Assembly: GCA_030437565.1 (NCBI GenBank)
Contig: CP129291.1
Span: 2,852,001-2,916,000 of the forward strand
Source of the DNA: Terrilactibacillus sp. S3-3
Lineage (GTDB): Bacteria > Bacillota > Bacilli > Bacillales > Sporolactobacillaceae
Direction: 5' to 3'
DNA length: 64,000 nucleotides
Below, piece by piece: positions 40,836-52,236 of this stretch. The notes below the pieces were generated by a model, which was given only the letters and a program-made list of their open reading frames with translations, ran no database searches and was not told the DNA's origin. Each line of letters opens with the position of its first letter. The first letter of the stretch is position 1. A program made the position numbers and the translations under genes.

Positions 40836-42262
40836 GATTCTTGGTCACTTTCTGTGAAACATGACTATTTAAGGGCATGAAAAAACTCGTAAATTCTTGT
40901 CAATACTTTGGATAGCCAAACCCAAAGGATTTACGAGTGAAAACGGAAATCCGTTTACCTTTAGGATTGCCTGAATTTGAGATTTTAAAACAGTCGATCC
41001 GAAATCAAAAGATCATTTTAGATGTTAGAACAACAGCTTTACCCGTGCACTGCCCGTTGTGCGGTTTCTCGCATGTTAAAAGTCATGATCAGCGCCTGCG
41101 TAGAGTGCGTGACTTGGACGCCTTGGATAAGCCCCTATACTTGATGATTCATGTCAGACGCTACCGATGCCTGAACTGCGGCGAGGTGTTCAGCGAGTCT
41201 CTTCCCTCTGTGCCGCACCACAAGCATCAGACCCATCGTCTGCGTGAGGCGATCTACTTGCGCTGCCAAGATACGACGATCAGCTCGATCAGCCGGCAAA
41301 TGAGGATGAGTTATAAAACCGTGGAACGCATCTACTACGATATCGCGGGCAAAAAGTTGTCCGACACACCGCCGTCAAGCGTCGTTGGCATCGATGAAAT
41401 CGCAGTTCGCAAAGGCCATCGGTATGAAACGGTGATCACGGATATTCTCACGGGAAAAGTGCACCGGATGGGAGCCAACCGAGACACGGAGGCCGCTCGA
41501 TCTCTGCTTGAAACACTGGATGCTAGGCCCGTTAAAACCTTTGTCATGGACATGTGGCAACCCTTTTATCACGCCGTGACTCAGCTTTTCCCTGATGTCT
41601 CCATCGTCATCGATAAGTATCATGTTGTCCAAAAAATCAACCATGCCTTGGATAGCGTCCGCAAAACGTGCCAGCCCTCCTTAAAAGGGGTAAAGAAAGG
41701 GCGGTTCTCTCTCTTGAAGCGGCGATTTAGATTGTCAGAAAAAAACAAATGAATCAACTGGAAGCTTTTCACGAAGCCTCGGACGAATTAGCCTATGCCT
41801 ATTACTTGAAAGAATGGTTTTATGATCTCTATCAACAGTCTTCTTATGAAGAGGCCAAAGCCTTTTTAGACACCTGGATAGCAGAGGCTGAAAAAAGCCC
41901 GTTTGCCTCTTTTCACGAGTTGTCAAAACCTTAAAACATTGGCAAGCTCATATTTTGGAATACTTTCGGGCACCCTACACCAATGCGAGAACAGAAGGCA
42001 CGAACCACAAAATCAAGAACCGAAAGCGCATGGCTTATGGCTATCGAAATCTTGACCATTTTAGGATCAGAGTCCAGTTGGATTGTGCGGGCTCCGTCCC
42101 TTCCTCGCCTCAGGATAGATTAGCAGATAGCGCTTAAGCGTCAAGCCAAACCCGCTTGACCCTTGCGCGTTATCCGCTGCTAAGTGGTTAGGCGAAGAAG
42201 GGACTAGAATGGGCTGTCCATCGACAAAATTGTGCGAGTACCACAGAAAATGACGAAGAGCC
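40836..42262 (+). mobile_element. ISL3-family insertion sequence with 8-bp target duplication
   Basis: The left end GATTCTTGGTCACTTTCTGTG (40836 on) and the reverse complement of the right end GGCTCTTCGTCATTTTCTGTG (to 42262) are imperfect terminal repeats. TCAATTTT stands directly outside both ends (40828-40835 and 42263-42270), the 8-bp duplication expected for ISL3. The element is 1,427 bp, carries one transposase and interrupts the adenylate-forming gene. Its GC content is higher than that of the island around it. Confidence 0.92.
40937..42137 (+). CDS. ISL3-family transposase, frameshifted
   Basis: GTG 40937. About 400 aa. The N-terminal zinc-binding part has CPLCGFSHVKSHDQR and YRCLNCGEVF, followed by an HTH (STISRQMRMSYKTVERIYYD). 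DDE residues appear in GIDEIAVRKGHRYETV, VMDMWQPFYHAV and NARTEGTNHKIKNRKRMAYGYRN. Frame changes lie near 41740 and 41930, so as written it would be inactive. Confidence 0.9.
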
Positions 42263-42821
42263 TCAATTTTTAAAACCAAAAGATGGATTAAGTGGGGAAC
42301 TGGTTGTAACTACACTAGATTTCTTATCTAAACCACTTATTAGATATAGCACGGGTGATCTTGTTGAATTTCATTATTCAAAATGTACTTGTGGAAATAA
42401 TTTACCGACTTTAGAACAAAGGAAGAGCTATTGATGTCATTCGGTTTAGTAGAAATGGCATTACTCAAGAAATGATTGAAGAAATATTATGGGCAGATGA
42501 TATTATCAATCCTATTATTTATAACTATATCATTCTTCTGAAAAATGATAATGTGATTATTTTCATAACAACAAACAGTTCTCCTTCCAACGAATGGAAT
42601 GAAAAATTATTAAATCGGTTAAAGAACTTAATAAAAAATGAAAATCTAATGATTAAGGTTGTTGAAAAGTTGCCTCCCCTTAATTCTTTGGGAGCTTATG
42701 TGGGATGGAAATTATCGCGTGTTCTTGATTTAGATGAAGCGAACAATTGGTCTAGACTTCCTGATCCTATTAGAAAAATGGTATTTGACTCATTTAAACA
42801 ATTAGAAATGGAGATGGCCAA

Positions 42822-43219
42822 ATGATTAATTTAACAGATAAGGAAAAAGCAACCCTAATGTTAGGAGTATATTTTAAAACACAAGCAGCTATTGAAAAGT
42901 ATTTAGGACCTGAAAGATTAAAAGAATGGACTGTTTATGTTGCCAAACAGTTTTCAGATAATATTAAAGAAAAATCAAGTTTCCAAGAAGAAATAGAGGC
43001 TAAAGTGATTAGAGAATTAGCCGAAGTTTTGACTGTTTATGGTTCAGATTACACATTTACTGAGGATGATAAAAAAATCACTTTAGATGTAAACCGGTGT
43101 GGGATTTTTAATTATAGAGAAAACGCACAAAAAAAGGAGTAGAGCTTACATTAAGATTACCGTGTGAATTTTGTGCTGATTTTCGAACCAAAATTGCAGA
43201 ACAACTAAATTTAGATTGA
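42822..43219 (+). CDS. Small cysteine-containing protein of the island (about 132 aa), frameshifted
   Basis: ATG 42822 overlaps the stop of the adenylate-forming gene (ATGA), so the two are translationally coupled. The N-terminal part is helical and acidic; the C-terminal part has NRCGIFNY and, after a frame change near 43135, LRLPCEFCADFRTKIAEQLNLD. Three conserved-looking cysteines could bind a metal or a thiol substrate. I do not recognise the family. The operon position suggests it works with the adenylating enzyme. Confidence 0.6.
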
Positions 43220-43292
43220 TTATCTTATTCCTTACATGAAAATGGTTGTAAATGGGTTAAGACAATTAATAATTAAGGGGGAGTTCTTAAAG

Positions 43293-44494
43293 TTGAATTC
43301 TAAAAAAATGAGTTCCTTTATATTAATTAGTTCATTTTTAATGGGGATCTTTTTATTAGGAACAGATAATTTGGTTATTGGACCTTTAGTTAACCAAATT
43401 TCCAACGATATTCATACCTCCCCTGAAAATGTGACATTAGGTATTACTTTTGTATTCTGTTGCTTATGGATTTTTTGCATTATTTTTAGCACCAATATCT
43501 GATATTTATGGGCGAAAAATAATCATTTTTTATTTCATCTATTATATTTGGATTAACTTGTTTTGGTATTTCTCTTTTTCATAATAATAATTCATTTTTA
43601 TTACTTAGATTTTTAAGTGGTGTATCAGCTGCTGTCTTAGGCCCCAATTTATGGGCTTATTGTAATGAAGTGTTTGAACAAGGTAAAAGAGAAATGGTTA
43701 CAAGTTGGATGATGAGCGCTTTTAATCTTGCAACTGTACTGGGAGTTCCAATAGGTTTATTTGCTTCAGGTATTTTTGGTTGGTCAGATATGTTTCTTTT
43801 TATGGGGTGCCTATCGATATTAGTCTCCTTTTTATTCCTTGTATACGGTAAACAATCATTAAAGAAAAAAACTTTTACATTTAAAGTTCATTTTTCAAAT
43901 ATCAAAAAAGCACTCTCTTTAAATTGGAAATTATCATTGAGTATGTTCTTTGCATCAGCATCCTACCTTAGTGTATATCCTTTTATAAATCCTTGGTTAG
44001 CTTCCAAAGGTGGTTGGTCTGTTTCTTCGGAAACAATTGTCTTTTTTATAATAGGATTAACAGGATTTGTAGGAAACATTGTAAGTGGATTTATCTTACA
44101 AAAAGCTTCAGCATTTAAGATTTCAAAACAGGTATGGGTTATCCAATTTTTTATTATTATAATTTTATTTGGAGTCACTTATTTAACTAAAAATACCTTT
44201 ATATTTATTGGTTTAACGTCCATTTGGACTTTCTTAACCGGGATTGGTAATACAGCATTCATTTCAAATATGGGTTCTAGGGGCGGTGAAATAAGAGGAA
44301 GTGTAATGGCTTTAAATAATAGTTCCATTTTCCTTGGTTTTACATTAGGCTCTTTTATAGGTAGTAAAACATGGGGTATTGCACAAGATATTTGGATAAA
44401 TCTCCTTTTAGCAGTAATATGTTCTTTGCTTTCGATTTATTTTATTTTTGCTAAGGAAAAACAGATATCTAATAACATAACTGAAAAAGTATAA
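43293..44494 (+). CDS. MFS transporter (DHA1-like) of the island, frameshifted
   Basis: TTG 43293 lies behind GGGGGAG. About 395 aa, 12 helices: LGTDNLVIGPLVNQI in TM1, APISDIYGRKIIIF (motif A), LRFLSGVSAAVLGPNLWAYCNEVF, GVPIGLFASG (motif C). Frame changes lie near 43461 and 43530. It is the last gene of the ArsR-adenylate enzyme-small protein-MFS series and would export or import the compound handled by the enzyme. Confidence 0.8.
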
Positions 44495-44518
44495 GTTAAC
44501 TAAACATTAAAAATAAAA

Positions 44519-44560
44519 CCCTGAATTTTCTGCTTAGCGTAGAAAATTCAGGGCTTTTCT
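44519..44560 (+). terminator. Terminator of the island operon
   Basis: CCCTGAATTTTCT (44519-44531) pairs perfectly with AGAAAATTCAGGG (44541-44553), followed by CTTTTCTTT. Confidence 0.9.
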
Positions 44561-44580
44561 TTCCAAAAATCATCTTAGCG

Positions 44581-44725
44581 TATAATATTAGCCTTAGTCG
44601 ACAGGGACCATATATCTTCACATGTGGAAATAAAAGTAAGCCGATGACCTATTTTTACACGTATCTTGGCTGAACCCCTTATTCAATTAAAGCCGATGAT
44701 TCCTTAGGAAAAATCGGTTTTTTTT
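44581..44725 (+). ncRNA. Possible small RNA between the island and the urease cluster
   Basis: A TATAAT box at 44581-44586 and a terminator GCCGAT/ATCGGTTTTTTTTT at about 44693-44725 bracket roughly 130 nt with no open frame. AGCCGATGA occurs twice in it. The -35 is weak. Confidence 0.3.
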
Positions 44726-44783
44726 TTATGTCGAAATTTGCTTAGCGTACAAAAATCGTGTTTTTTTCTCTGGACCCCTATTA

Positions 44784-45813
44784 TTAAATACCGCGATTTG
44801 TCCATTTTTCTTCGATCTGAAAAATTTTCCAAATGCCATAGGAAACAAGCCAAAAAAGCAAAAAAAGCAAAATTAACCCGCAGCCCAGCCAATTGAGGTC
44901 CAGCCCCTGAACCCAGCTGCCGAAAGCACCCTTCCAGCCGAACTGCTCGGCCATCACTTGGGCCAGTTCGACGCTGCCAATCAGCAGAGCGGCCGAAGCG
45001 GACAGCGCCGTTACGGTCAGATTGTAATAAACTTTTCGAACCGGCGTATCGAACGCCCATTGGTATGCGTTCGACATCATGACTGCATCCAGAGTGTCCA
45101 TCATGTTCATGCCGGCGGCAAACAACAGCGGCAGAGAAAGAATGCCAGTAAATGGCATTGCACTTTTAGCTGCTCCGGCTGAAAGAGCGAGCAGCGCGAC
45201 TTCACTGGCCGTGTCAAAACCGAGCCCAAAGAGAAACCCAAGCGGATAGACATGCCAGCTGCGGCTGATCAATTTAAAAAAGGGTTGAAATGCTCTGGAC
45301 AGGAGCCCGCGCGATAATAAGAGATTTTCAATCGTCGATTCGTCAAGTGCCTGGCGACGCAGCTTCAAAAATATTTTTTGCAGATCAAATAAAATGACAA
45401 GATTTATAAAAAAATGCAATGAAAAGAAGAAAGATGCCGGAAATTGTTGCTCCGATCACGCCGCCTGCATGCTGAAACGCCGCGATATGCCGCTCGGCCC
45501 AGCGAACGGACAGGCCAAGAATCACGGCCATCAGGAAAACGACGGTAGAGTGGCCGAGTGAAAAAAAGAACCCGACGCCCACGGGATTTCTCTTTTGCTG
45601 GATCAGTTTGCGGACGATATTATCAATGGCTGCAATGTGATCGGCATCAAAAGCATGACGCAGGCCGAACGTATAGGCCACAAAGCCCAGCCCCAGCATG
45701 AAAGGATAAACACGCGCAGCAGCCAATAAAAAAAACAAGCCCGCAACGTGCAAAGCCGCTGAAGCTAAGGCATAAGGCCGCCAGTTATAGCCGGAAACAT
45801 TTTTCCTTTCCAT
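44784..45813 (-). CDS. NiCoT-family nickel/cobalt permease, frameshifted
   Basis: ATG 45813, seven bases after AAGGAGGG, is preferred over ATG 45819. About 342 aa with the NiCoT signature RHAFDADHIAAIDN, GFFFSLGHSTVVF, and LGFDTASEVALLAL. It imports Ni(II) at high affinity. The frame shifts near 45415. It is the last gene of the urease operon, supplying the urease metal. Confidence 0.88.
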
Positions 45814-45885
45814 GATCATTCCCTCCTTTTGTGAAGACAGCCTTTCACCCTGGCATAGCATCTATCCACAGCTTTTCCGCACCGC

Positions 45886-46710
45886 CTAATATTTCCGCAA
45901 ATCTGCCATCTTTCTTTCCAGTTTCTTTTTCATCCATTCCGTACAAACGGCAAATACCGTCTCGATGGTTCCTGTATCATTGCCTAACACCCGCACAATA
46001 GCACCGGGAACATCGAGACGTGAAAAACCGATCTTGCACGTGTCGTGATAAGAATAAAGGGTTTCCGTCAACGCCTCGAAGTCATTTTCTGTCGCTTCAG
46101 CAATCATGAACAGCGTGCCGAAGTGAGTAAACCCCTCCATAAAACCCATGTTGCCGAGCGGCTGTTCCCCGGGCCTTAGTTTCAAGTGATCGAGCACCGT
46201 AAGCTGCCCATCGATGTAAATTTGATTTTTCAACCGGATCTCTTGATACGGAAACGGCTGATGATCAACAGGCCACCCTGATGTGACAATATCCGCGTAG
46301 ATTAACGCTGAGCGGGACGCCATTCTAATCACGCTATTCTGATAATACGACGCACCGCGATAGGCTATCAGCGGGTCCGGCCGATATTCCAGCAGGCTGC
46401 CCGCTTGCAGCGTAAACGAATTTTCTTGATAAACCGCCTCTTTCTGTGTCTTATATACTTTTGTGGCCGACTGAGTCGTGAGGATTAATTCTGCTCCCTC
46501 TTGAAGCCGGACATCCATTTTATAGGTGTCCCCATCGACATAGCCCCCGCCCGGATTTAATACAATGTAACAGGCCTGACCGCTGTCGTCTAAATATAAC
46601 GGGCGCATCACTTTCAATGCACCTTGAAAAAAAACCGATTCGGGCACTGTTTTTCCCTTTTTTTTCTTCATGACCAGTTGAAGACTGCCCGTCCGTCTGT
46701 CCATATGCAT
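45886..46710 (-). CDS. ureD: Urease accessory protein UreD (UreH)
   Basis: Intact, 274 aa: VFFQGALKVMRPLYLD, LNPGGGYVDGDTYKMDV, TQSATKVYKT, YRPDPLIAYRGASYYQ, and DIVTSGW. UreD is the scaffold that binds apo-urease and recruits UreF and UreG for nickel insertion. ATG 46710 and 46704 are both possible. Gap of 70 bp to ureG. Confidence 0.92.
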   Translation of the reverse strand: MHMDRRTGSLQLVMKKKKGKTVPESVFFQGALKVMRPLYLDDSGQACYIVLNPGGGYVDGDTYKMDVRLQEGAELILTTQSATKVYKTQKEAVYQENSFTLQAGSLLEYRPDPLIAYRGASYYQNSVIRMASRSALIYADIVTSGWPVDHQPFPYQEIRLKNQIYIDGQLTVLDHLKLRPGEQPLGNMGFMEGFTHFGTLFMIAEATENDFEALTETLYSYHDTCKIGFSRLDVPGAIVRVLGNDTGTIETVFAVCTEWMKKKLERKMADLRKY

Positions 46711-46780
46711 TCGACCTTTCGTTATCTAGGATGCGGAAGGCAGCGGGCAGGCAAATACCCCCTTGCCTTTAGAACGGATT

Positions 46781-47394
46781 TTAACCCATGCCCGCAAGCA
46801 GAGCGTTGGTTTCCAGCCAGCCCACGACATCATCCAATCCCGATTCATCTTGCAAATTCGTAAACAGGAACGGCCTGTTGCCGCGGAAAGCGGTTGTATC
46901 GTGTTCATGATGACCTCCAAATTGGCGTGCACATAAGGCGCCAGATCAATTTTGTTGATGATGAAGAGATCAGATTTAATCATCCCTTGCCCGCCTTTTC
47001 GCGGAATCTTCTCCCCTTGAGCAACGTCAATGATATAGATTGAAAAATCGACCAGTTCCGGGCTGAATGTCGCCGCCAGATTATCACCGCCGCTCTCAAC
47101 AAAAATCAATTCGACATCCGGATGACGTCGCTTCAATTCATCAATCGCTTCGGCGTTCATCGAAATATCCTCGCGAATAGCGGTGTGCGGGCAGCCGCCC
47201 GTTTCGACACCGATGATCCGGTCGGCCGACAATACCCCGTTTTTCATTAAAAATTTGGCGTCCTCTTTCGTATAAATGTCATTCGTCACGACTGCCATGC
47301 TGATTTTATCTTCCAGACGGCGTGTCAGTTTTTCAACAAGCATCGTTTTGCCAGCTCCAACCGGACCGCCGATGCCAATTTTTACAGGTTCCAT
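46781..47394 (-). CDS. ureG: Urease accessory GTPase UreG, frameshifted at the C-terminus
   Basis: P-loop GPVGAGKT, nickel-site [28 protein letters not shown], and NKIDLAPYV are intact. The last 35 residues change frame near 46875, giving [31 protein letters not shown] and the stop at 46781, about 204 aa. UreG uses GTP to deliver nickel to urease. ATG 47394 is preceded by GGCGGGG. Confidence 0.9.
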
Positions 47395-47418
47395 TTTACC
47401 CCGCCTTTCCAGGATCAT

Positions 47419-48111
47419 TTAGCTCATGAAAATTCTGACTGTTAAGTGTTCATGCCTCATCTGGGCCATTTCGAGTCCGGGAGGCGTGGCTCCCAATTCA
47501 TCTCTATCAAGTTCCAGAATACGCCCGGCTAGCGAACCGAAACGGCCGGCCGTTTCATGCAGGAGCATCTGCCCGGCCGTTTGTCCGAGAGGAATGCCTC
47601 TGACCGCATTTTGGATTAATCCCGAAGCCGTGCTATATAAGTAAGCCAGGAGGGTTTCGTATATTGAGAGCTGTAAATGGAGGCCGAGTACGGCAAAAAC
47701 AAGCGCCGGGTGCGGCGAAGCATCACCGGATTGGACATTGTCTCGATAGGTTTCTAATCGATCGTCCGGAAACATCCCGCTCGCCAGCTGCAGAAAACGC
47801 ATGCCGATTTTCCTGTTTGCCTCTCTTGACTCTCTGGCCAGTGACTGTGCTTCAAGACGCCTGCCGACCTCAAAAAAGCCGGCTTCATCTCCTTTTTCCA
47901 AAGCTTCGTCGTAGGCTAAGCGGCAGCCGAGCCCGTCCGCTTTGAGCATCTGCCCCTCGAAATAGACAGCGAGCCACTCAGACATCGTCCGCTTATCCCT
48001 GACCTCACCTTCCTGAATATACGTCTCCAATCCAAAAGAATGGCTGAAATTTCCGACAGGAAAACTGGAGTCGCACAGCTGCATGACTGATAAAAGTTGG
48101 CCGTCATTCAT
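47419..48111 (-). CDS. ureF: Urease accessory protein UreF
   Basis: Intact, 230 aa, all helical: [44 protein letters not shown], and [19 protein letters not shown]. UreF bridges UreD and UreG in the activation complex. It overlaps the end of ureE by 8 bp. Confidence 0.93.
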   Translation of the reverse strand: MNDGQLLSVMQLCDSSFPVGNFSHSFGLETYIQEGEVRDKRTMSEWLAVYFEGQMLKADGLGCRLAYDEALEKGDEAGFFEVGRRLEAQSLARESREANRKIGMRFLQLASGMFPDDRLETYRDNVQSGDASPHPALVFAVLGLHLQLSIYETLLAYLYSTASGLIQNAVRGIPLGQTAGQMLLHETAGRFGSLAGRILELDRDELGATPPGLEMAQMRHEHLTVRIFMS

Positions 48112-48564
48112 GATGATGACCGATATGTCTGAAGGCTTTTTTCATTTTTCTTTTTTGCCGCTCGTACGGCACCGCAAGCTTCTTCAGCAACTCTTCAACC
48201 AAATAATCATATTGGACAATCATCTCATTGTCTTCGAACTGCGCCGGCAAATGGCGGTTGCCCAGCTGGTGGGCAATAACCCCCATTTCTTGTATGGTAC
48301 GCGGCTTGATCGCCAAAATATCCTCCGGCAAAACATCAAGCACAATCAAATGCCTGTCATCTTGATATAAAATATCGCCGGCATGCAATTCGGCATGATT
48401 CGGCAAACAACGCCAACCTCCCTGCCGTGATCGGTTTTTAAACGCTGGATACGCTTCAGCAGGGCCTCGCTTTCGATGTAAATTTTTTCAATATGAAAGT
48501 TTTCCCGTTCCTTCGGCTGCAGCTGCGCGATGTTTCCTATAATTTTTTCAATAATCATGTGCAC
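48104..48564 (-). CDS. ureE: Urease accessory nickel chaperone UreE, frameshifted
   Basis: About 150 aa: [83 protein letters not shown], and a His-rich C-terminus GHHHE that can bind nickel. GTG 48564 fits the GGGGG site better than ATG 48558. The frame shifts near 48400. Confidence 0.88.
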
Positions 48565-48622
48565 GGATGCCCCCTTTGCTAAATTTTGATGGCCGGGCTG
48601 CTCTGTAAAAAACGATAATATC

Positions 48623-50332
48623 CTAAAATAAAAAGTAGCGCTGCGCCATAGGCACTATCTCTACCGGATCGCACGTCACAAGTTCGCCGTCGACCTTGAC
48701 TTCGTATGTCTGCGGATCAACCTCAATACTCGGTGTTTGATCATTGAACTTCATGTCCTTTTTGGTTAAGCGGCGGACGCCATGAACCGGCAGCACCAGC
48801 CTTTGCAGACCAAGCTTATCTTTAATGCCGTCATCATAGGCAAATTGCGAGACAAACGTCGCGCATGTGGAAGAGAGCGCTTTGCCGAAAGCACCGAACA
48901 TCGTCCGATAAAGTACGGGCTGCGGTGTCGGAATGGAGGCATTGGCGTCGCCCATCATGCTGTATGAGATCATGCCGCCCTTGATAATCATGTCGGGCTT
49001 AACACCGAAAAATTTCGGATCCCACAGAACAAGATCGGCCATTTTTCCCACTTCAACGGAACCGACATAATCTGAAATACCGTGGGTAATCGCCGGATTG
49101 ATGGTATATTTCGAAATATAGCGTTTTACACGGGTATTGTCGCCGATCCCTTTGTCTTCCGGAAGCTTGCCGCGCTGTTTCTTCATTTTGTCCGCCGTTT
49201 GCCAAGTTCGGATGATGATTTCGCCGATTCTCCCCATCGCCTGGGAATCCGAACTGGTCATGCTGAAAACACCCATATCCTGCAGCACATCTTCGGCGGC
49301 GATCGTCTCGGGACGGATGCGGGAATCGGCAAACGCGATGTCCTCCGGTACACTTGGATTGAGATGATGGCAAACCATCAGCATATCTAAATGTTCTTCA
49401 ATCGTATGACGGTATAAGGGAGCGTCGGATTCGTCGACGACGGCAAAACATTCATATACCCGGCGATCTTGATGATATCCGGCGAGTGGCCGCCTCCCGC
49501 TCCCTCAGTATGATAAGTATGTATCACCCGATCCTTGAAAGCCTTGATCGTATTTTCGACAAAACCGCCTTCGTTCAACGTGTCGGTATGAATAGCCACT
49601 TGCACATCGTACTCATCCGCGACATTCAGCGAGTGGTCGATCGCGGCAGCTGTCGCTCCCCAGTCTTCGTGCACTTTGAGACCTATTGCCCCGGCCCGGA
49701 TTTGTTCGGCAAGCGGTTCATCGGCCGATGCATGCCCTTTTCCAAGATAGCCCAAATTGATCGGCAGGCCTTCCGAGGCTTCCAGCATCCGGTGAATATT
49801 CCATTCTCCGGGCGTAATAGTTGTCGCCTTTGTCCCCTCCGAAGGGCCGGTTCCGCCGCCAAGCATTGTCGTGATCCCGGACATCAATGCGGTTTCCACT
49901 TGATGGATTGATAAAATGAACGTGTGAATCGATGCCTCCGGCTGTCAGGATCTTCCCTTCTCCCGAAATCGCCTCAGTTGAAGCTCCGATCACAATATCG
50001 ACGCCTTCCATGACGAGCGGATTTCCCGCCTTGCCGATTTTGCTGATTTTTCCATCGCGGATCGCAACGTCCGCTTTATATATCCCTGTATAGTCCACAA
50101 TGATGACGTTGGTAATCACTAAATCCGGTACATCGTCGCCGCGAACGGTAAGCGGGTGCTGCCCCATGCCGTCCCGGATCACTTTTCCTCCTCCAAAAAC
50201 CACTTCATCTCCGTAATGTGTGTAATCTTTTTCAATCTCGATAAATAAGTCGGTGTCGGCAAGCCGGATCGCATCACCGACAGTCGGACCATACAAATCG
50301 GCATATTGTTTACGCGTCATTTTAAAAGGCAA
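48623..50332 (-). CDS. ureC: Urease alpha subunit, frameshifted
   Basis: About 570 aa. The bimetal site is complete: GGIDSHVHF (two His), [10 protein letters not shown] (carbamylated Lys), [22 protein letters not shown], and SSDSQAMGR (Asp). The catalytic-flap His is in MVCHHL. It hydrolyses urea to ammonia and carbamate in the cytosol. Frame changes lie near 49905 and 49400. TTG 50332 or ATG 50320 may start it; the family usually starts near [16 protein letters not shown]. Confidence 0.93.
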
Positions 50333-50333
50333 G

Positions 50334-50644
50334 CTATTTCACGCTCCCGTTCGTTTTATCATTCAAACCGTAAACCTTTGCTTCTCCCCCGATTGCCGTG
50401 ATTTAACCTCTTTGCTGTCACCTGGTTCAAAACGGACCGCCAGTCCGGCCGGAATATTCAGGTGATAGCCGAACGCCGCTTTTCTGTCGAAATCCAGGGC
50501 CTCATTGACTTCAAAAAAAAAATGATAATGTGATCCGACCTGAATCGGGCGATCCCCGCGGTTTACCACTTTAAGCCGCTTTGTCACTCGCCCCTCATTG
50601 CAAATAATGTCGTCTTTTTTTAAAACATACTCCCCGGGAATCAT
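50334..50644 (-). CDS. ureB: Urease beta subunit, frameshifted
   Basis: About 104 aa: [38 protein letters not shown] core, [25 protein letters not shown]. After a frame change near 50407, [19 protein letters not shown] leads to the stop at 50334, next to the ureC start. Confidence 0.9.
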
Positions 50645-50659
50645 CCTTTCGCCCGCCTC

Positions 50660-50963
50660 CTATCGAATGGGATCATGAACAGTCACCAATTTTGTGCCGT
50701 CGGGAAAAGTCGCTTCGACCTGAACATCAGGAATCATCTCTGCGACGCCTTCCATGACATCCTCTTTTGTTAATACCTGGGCGCCGTGTGCCATAAGCTC
50801 AACAACACTTTTTTTTCCATCTCTGGCACCTTCCAGAATTTCATAAGTAATGAGCGCCACCGCTTCCGGATAATTAAGCTTTAATCCTCTGTCTTTTCTT
50901 CTTTTCGAGATCGGCCGCCACCACAATCAACAATTTTTCCTGTTCCCTTGCCTGCAGACGCAT
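50660..50963 (-). CDS. ureA: Urease gamma subunit, frameshifted
   Basis: About 101 aa: [19 protein letters not shown], then after a frame change near 50908 [71 protein letters not shown] 50963 follows AAAGGGGGCG. It is the first gene of ureABCEFGD. Confidence 0.9.
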
Positions 50964-51486
50964 GCCTTCGCCCCCTTTGCTTGCCAGTCGGCAGTTATAA
51001 AAAAAAACAAGCCAACATTCATTTTATAGGAAATTTAGCAAATTGTTATAATAACCATATAAATATATATTATCATAAAATACAGTTTTTTTTTGGACAA
51101 TAGATACCGACATTATTCCAGTTCAAGCATAAGCCGGTATCTATTGGCTATGCCGACCATATTCTTGTCTTATTTTCACTATATTTCCCGAGAAATAACG
51201 TCTATAAAAAGAATCCTGTCGAAAATCCTATTTCTTTATTTTATTCCAAAAAATTTTAAGTTCAGTTTGCTTCTTAAAGCGTATAATTAAAGTAAGTGAA
51301 AGTGATCACTATTCAGCTATTAAATCGGGATTTTTAGGGCAGTTTATTCCGTCTTTATTGACCATTTTGTGAACCATATGTCATTCTAAAACGTATATAT
51401 TATATAAATGCACAAAATTTTTTGATATATATTGGGATACATGCAGGCCGCAGTCGTTGCGTTTGGACATTCGGAGGGATAATCAC
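50964..51486. other. Intergenic, divergent promoter region of ure and DUF2062
   Basis: Very AT-rich. I could not fix a ureA promoter or find a clear GlnR/TnrA (TGTNAN7TNACA) or CodY site. A small open frame at 51093 has no SD site. Confidence 0.4.
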
Positions 51487-52037
51487 GTGAGACAAAAAGC
51501 AAAATATAACCTTTTGCAAAAAATGCAGCGCCACTTCAGATTCAATATGATCAAGCTTTTTCGTTCGCCGGGCGGGGCAAGAAAAGTATCTTTGGGTTTT
51601 GCCATTGGATTTGGCCTTGAAATGCTGATGATTCCGACAGCTTATTTAGCTTACATTCTTCTTATCCCGATCGTAAAATTAGCACGAGCTTCTTTGCCGG
51701 CTTCAATTATTGGCAATGTCATCGGCAAATTTACTTTTCTTCCTGTCATTCTCCTTCCTTTTGCCAAAGAGCTAGGAAATGTCATCTATCCAAAAAAAAG
51801 CCACCATGTACATTTTCACCATGATGCGATCATGGAAGTGTTACATGGTCATTTCAGCATTTTAACAGACATCCTTCACGGAGGCATTCATTTATTGATC
51901 GGCATGTCATGTCCGTCTTCGGTACGGTTCTTGGTGTCGCTTCCTACTATGTCATTCACTATTTTTACCGTAAGCAAATGCAGCGCAGGGCCTTAAAAAG
52001 AGGGCTTGACACACCAAAGCCAAATATCGACTCTTAA
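51487..52037 (+). CDS. DUF2062 membrane protein, frameshifted
   Basis: GTG 51487 follows CGGAGGG. About 183 aa: RFNMIKLFRSPGGARKVSLGFAIGFGLEMLMIP is the DUF2062 core, with membrane helices at about 38-65 and 80-100, a His-rich loop (SHHVHFHHD), and after a frame change near 51905 SVFGTVLGVASYYVIHYFYRKQMQRRALKRG. Function unknown. Confidence 0.75.
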
Positions 52038-52236
52038 CACTCAGTCGCCGGACATAAAAAATACATTCAAATTACAAAATATCATTCGGCCTTAATCCAC
52101 TGCTTAACCAAATAAAGACTTCAGGTGCAAAATCTAGCATTAGCAAAGATGGCAAAAGTTAGTTAACTCTCTGCCATCTTTTGCTTGCTTTATCCGCCAA
52201 AACGGCCGTCACAATGTCCGAAAAATTTTTCATACG

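Larger units (their letters stand above)
39964..42825 (+). pseudogene. PaaK-like adenylate-forming enzyme, interrupted by an ISL3 element
   Basis: The reconstructed protein has about 465 residues. An N-terminal helical part (LVKTALKAPMYQEIYSPEL) leads to the nucleotide loop YYESSGTTGNPVPAPKTIRDYIWN, then GSYGSSETSTISATC, the LIRYSTGDLVEF motif, CTCG, and the hinge GRAIDVIRF. These are the ANL-family motifs as seen in phenylacetate-CoA ligase-like proteins. The IS splits it at 40836; removing the element and one TCAATTTT copy restores the frame across the site (LELLNKNQFLKPKDG). Further frame changes lie near 40205, 40435, 40765 and 42425. It is the main gene of the island; substrate unknown. 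Confidence 0.8.

Noticed and set aside
51093..51290. 65-codon open frame upstream of DUF2062
   Set aside because: AT-rich, no SD site, no recognisable domain.
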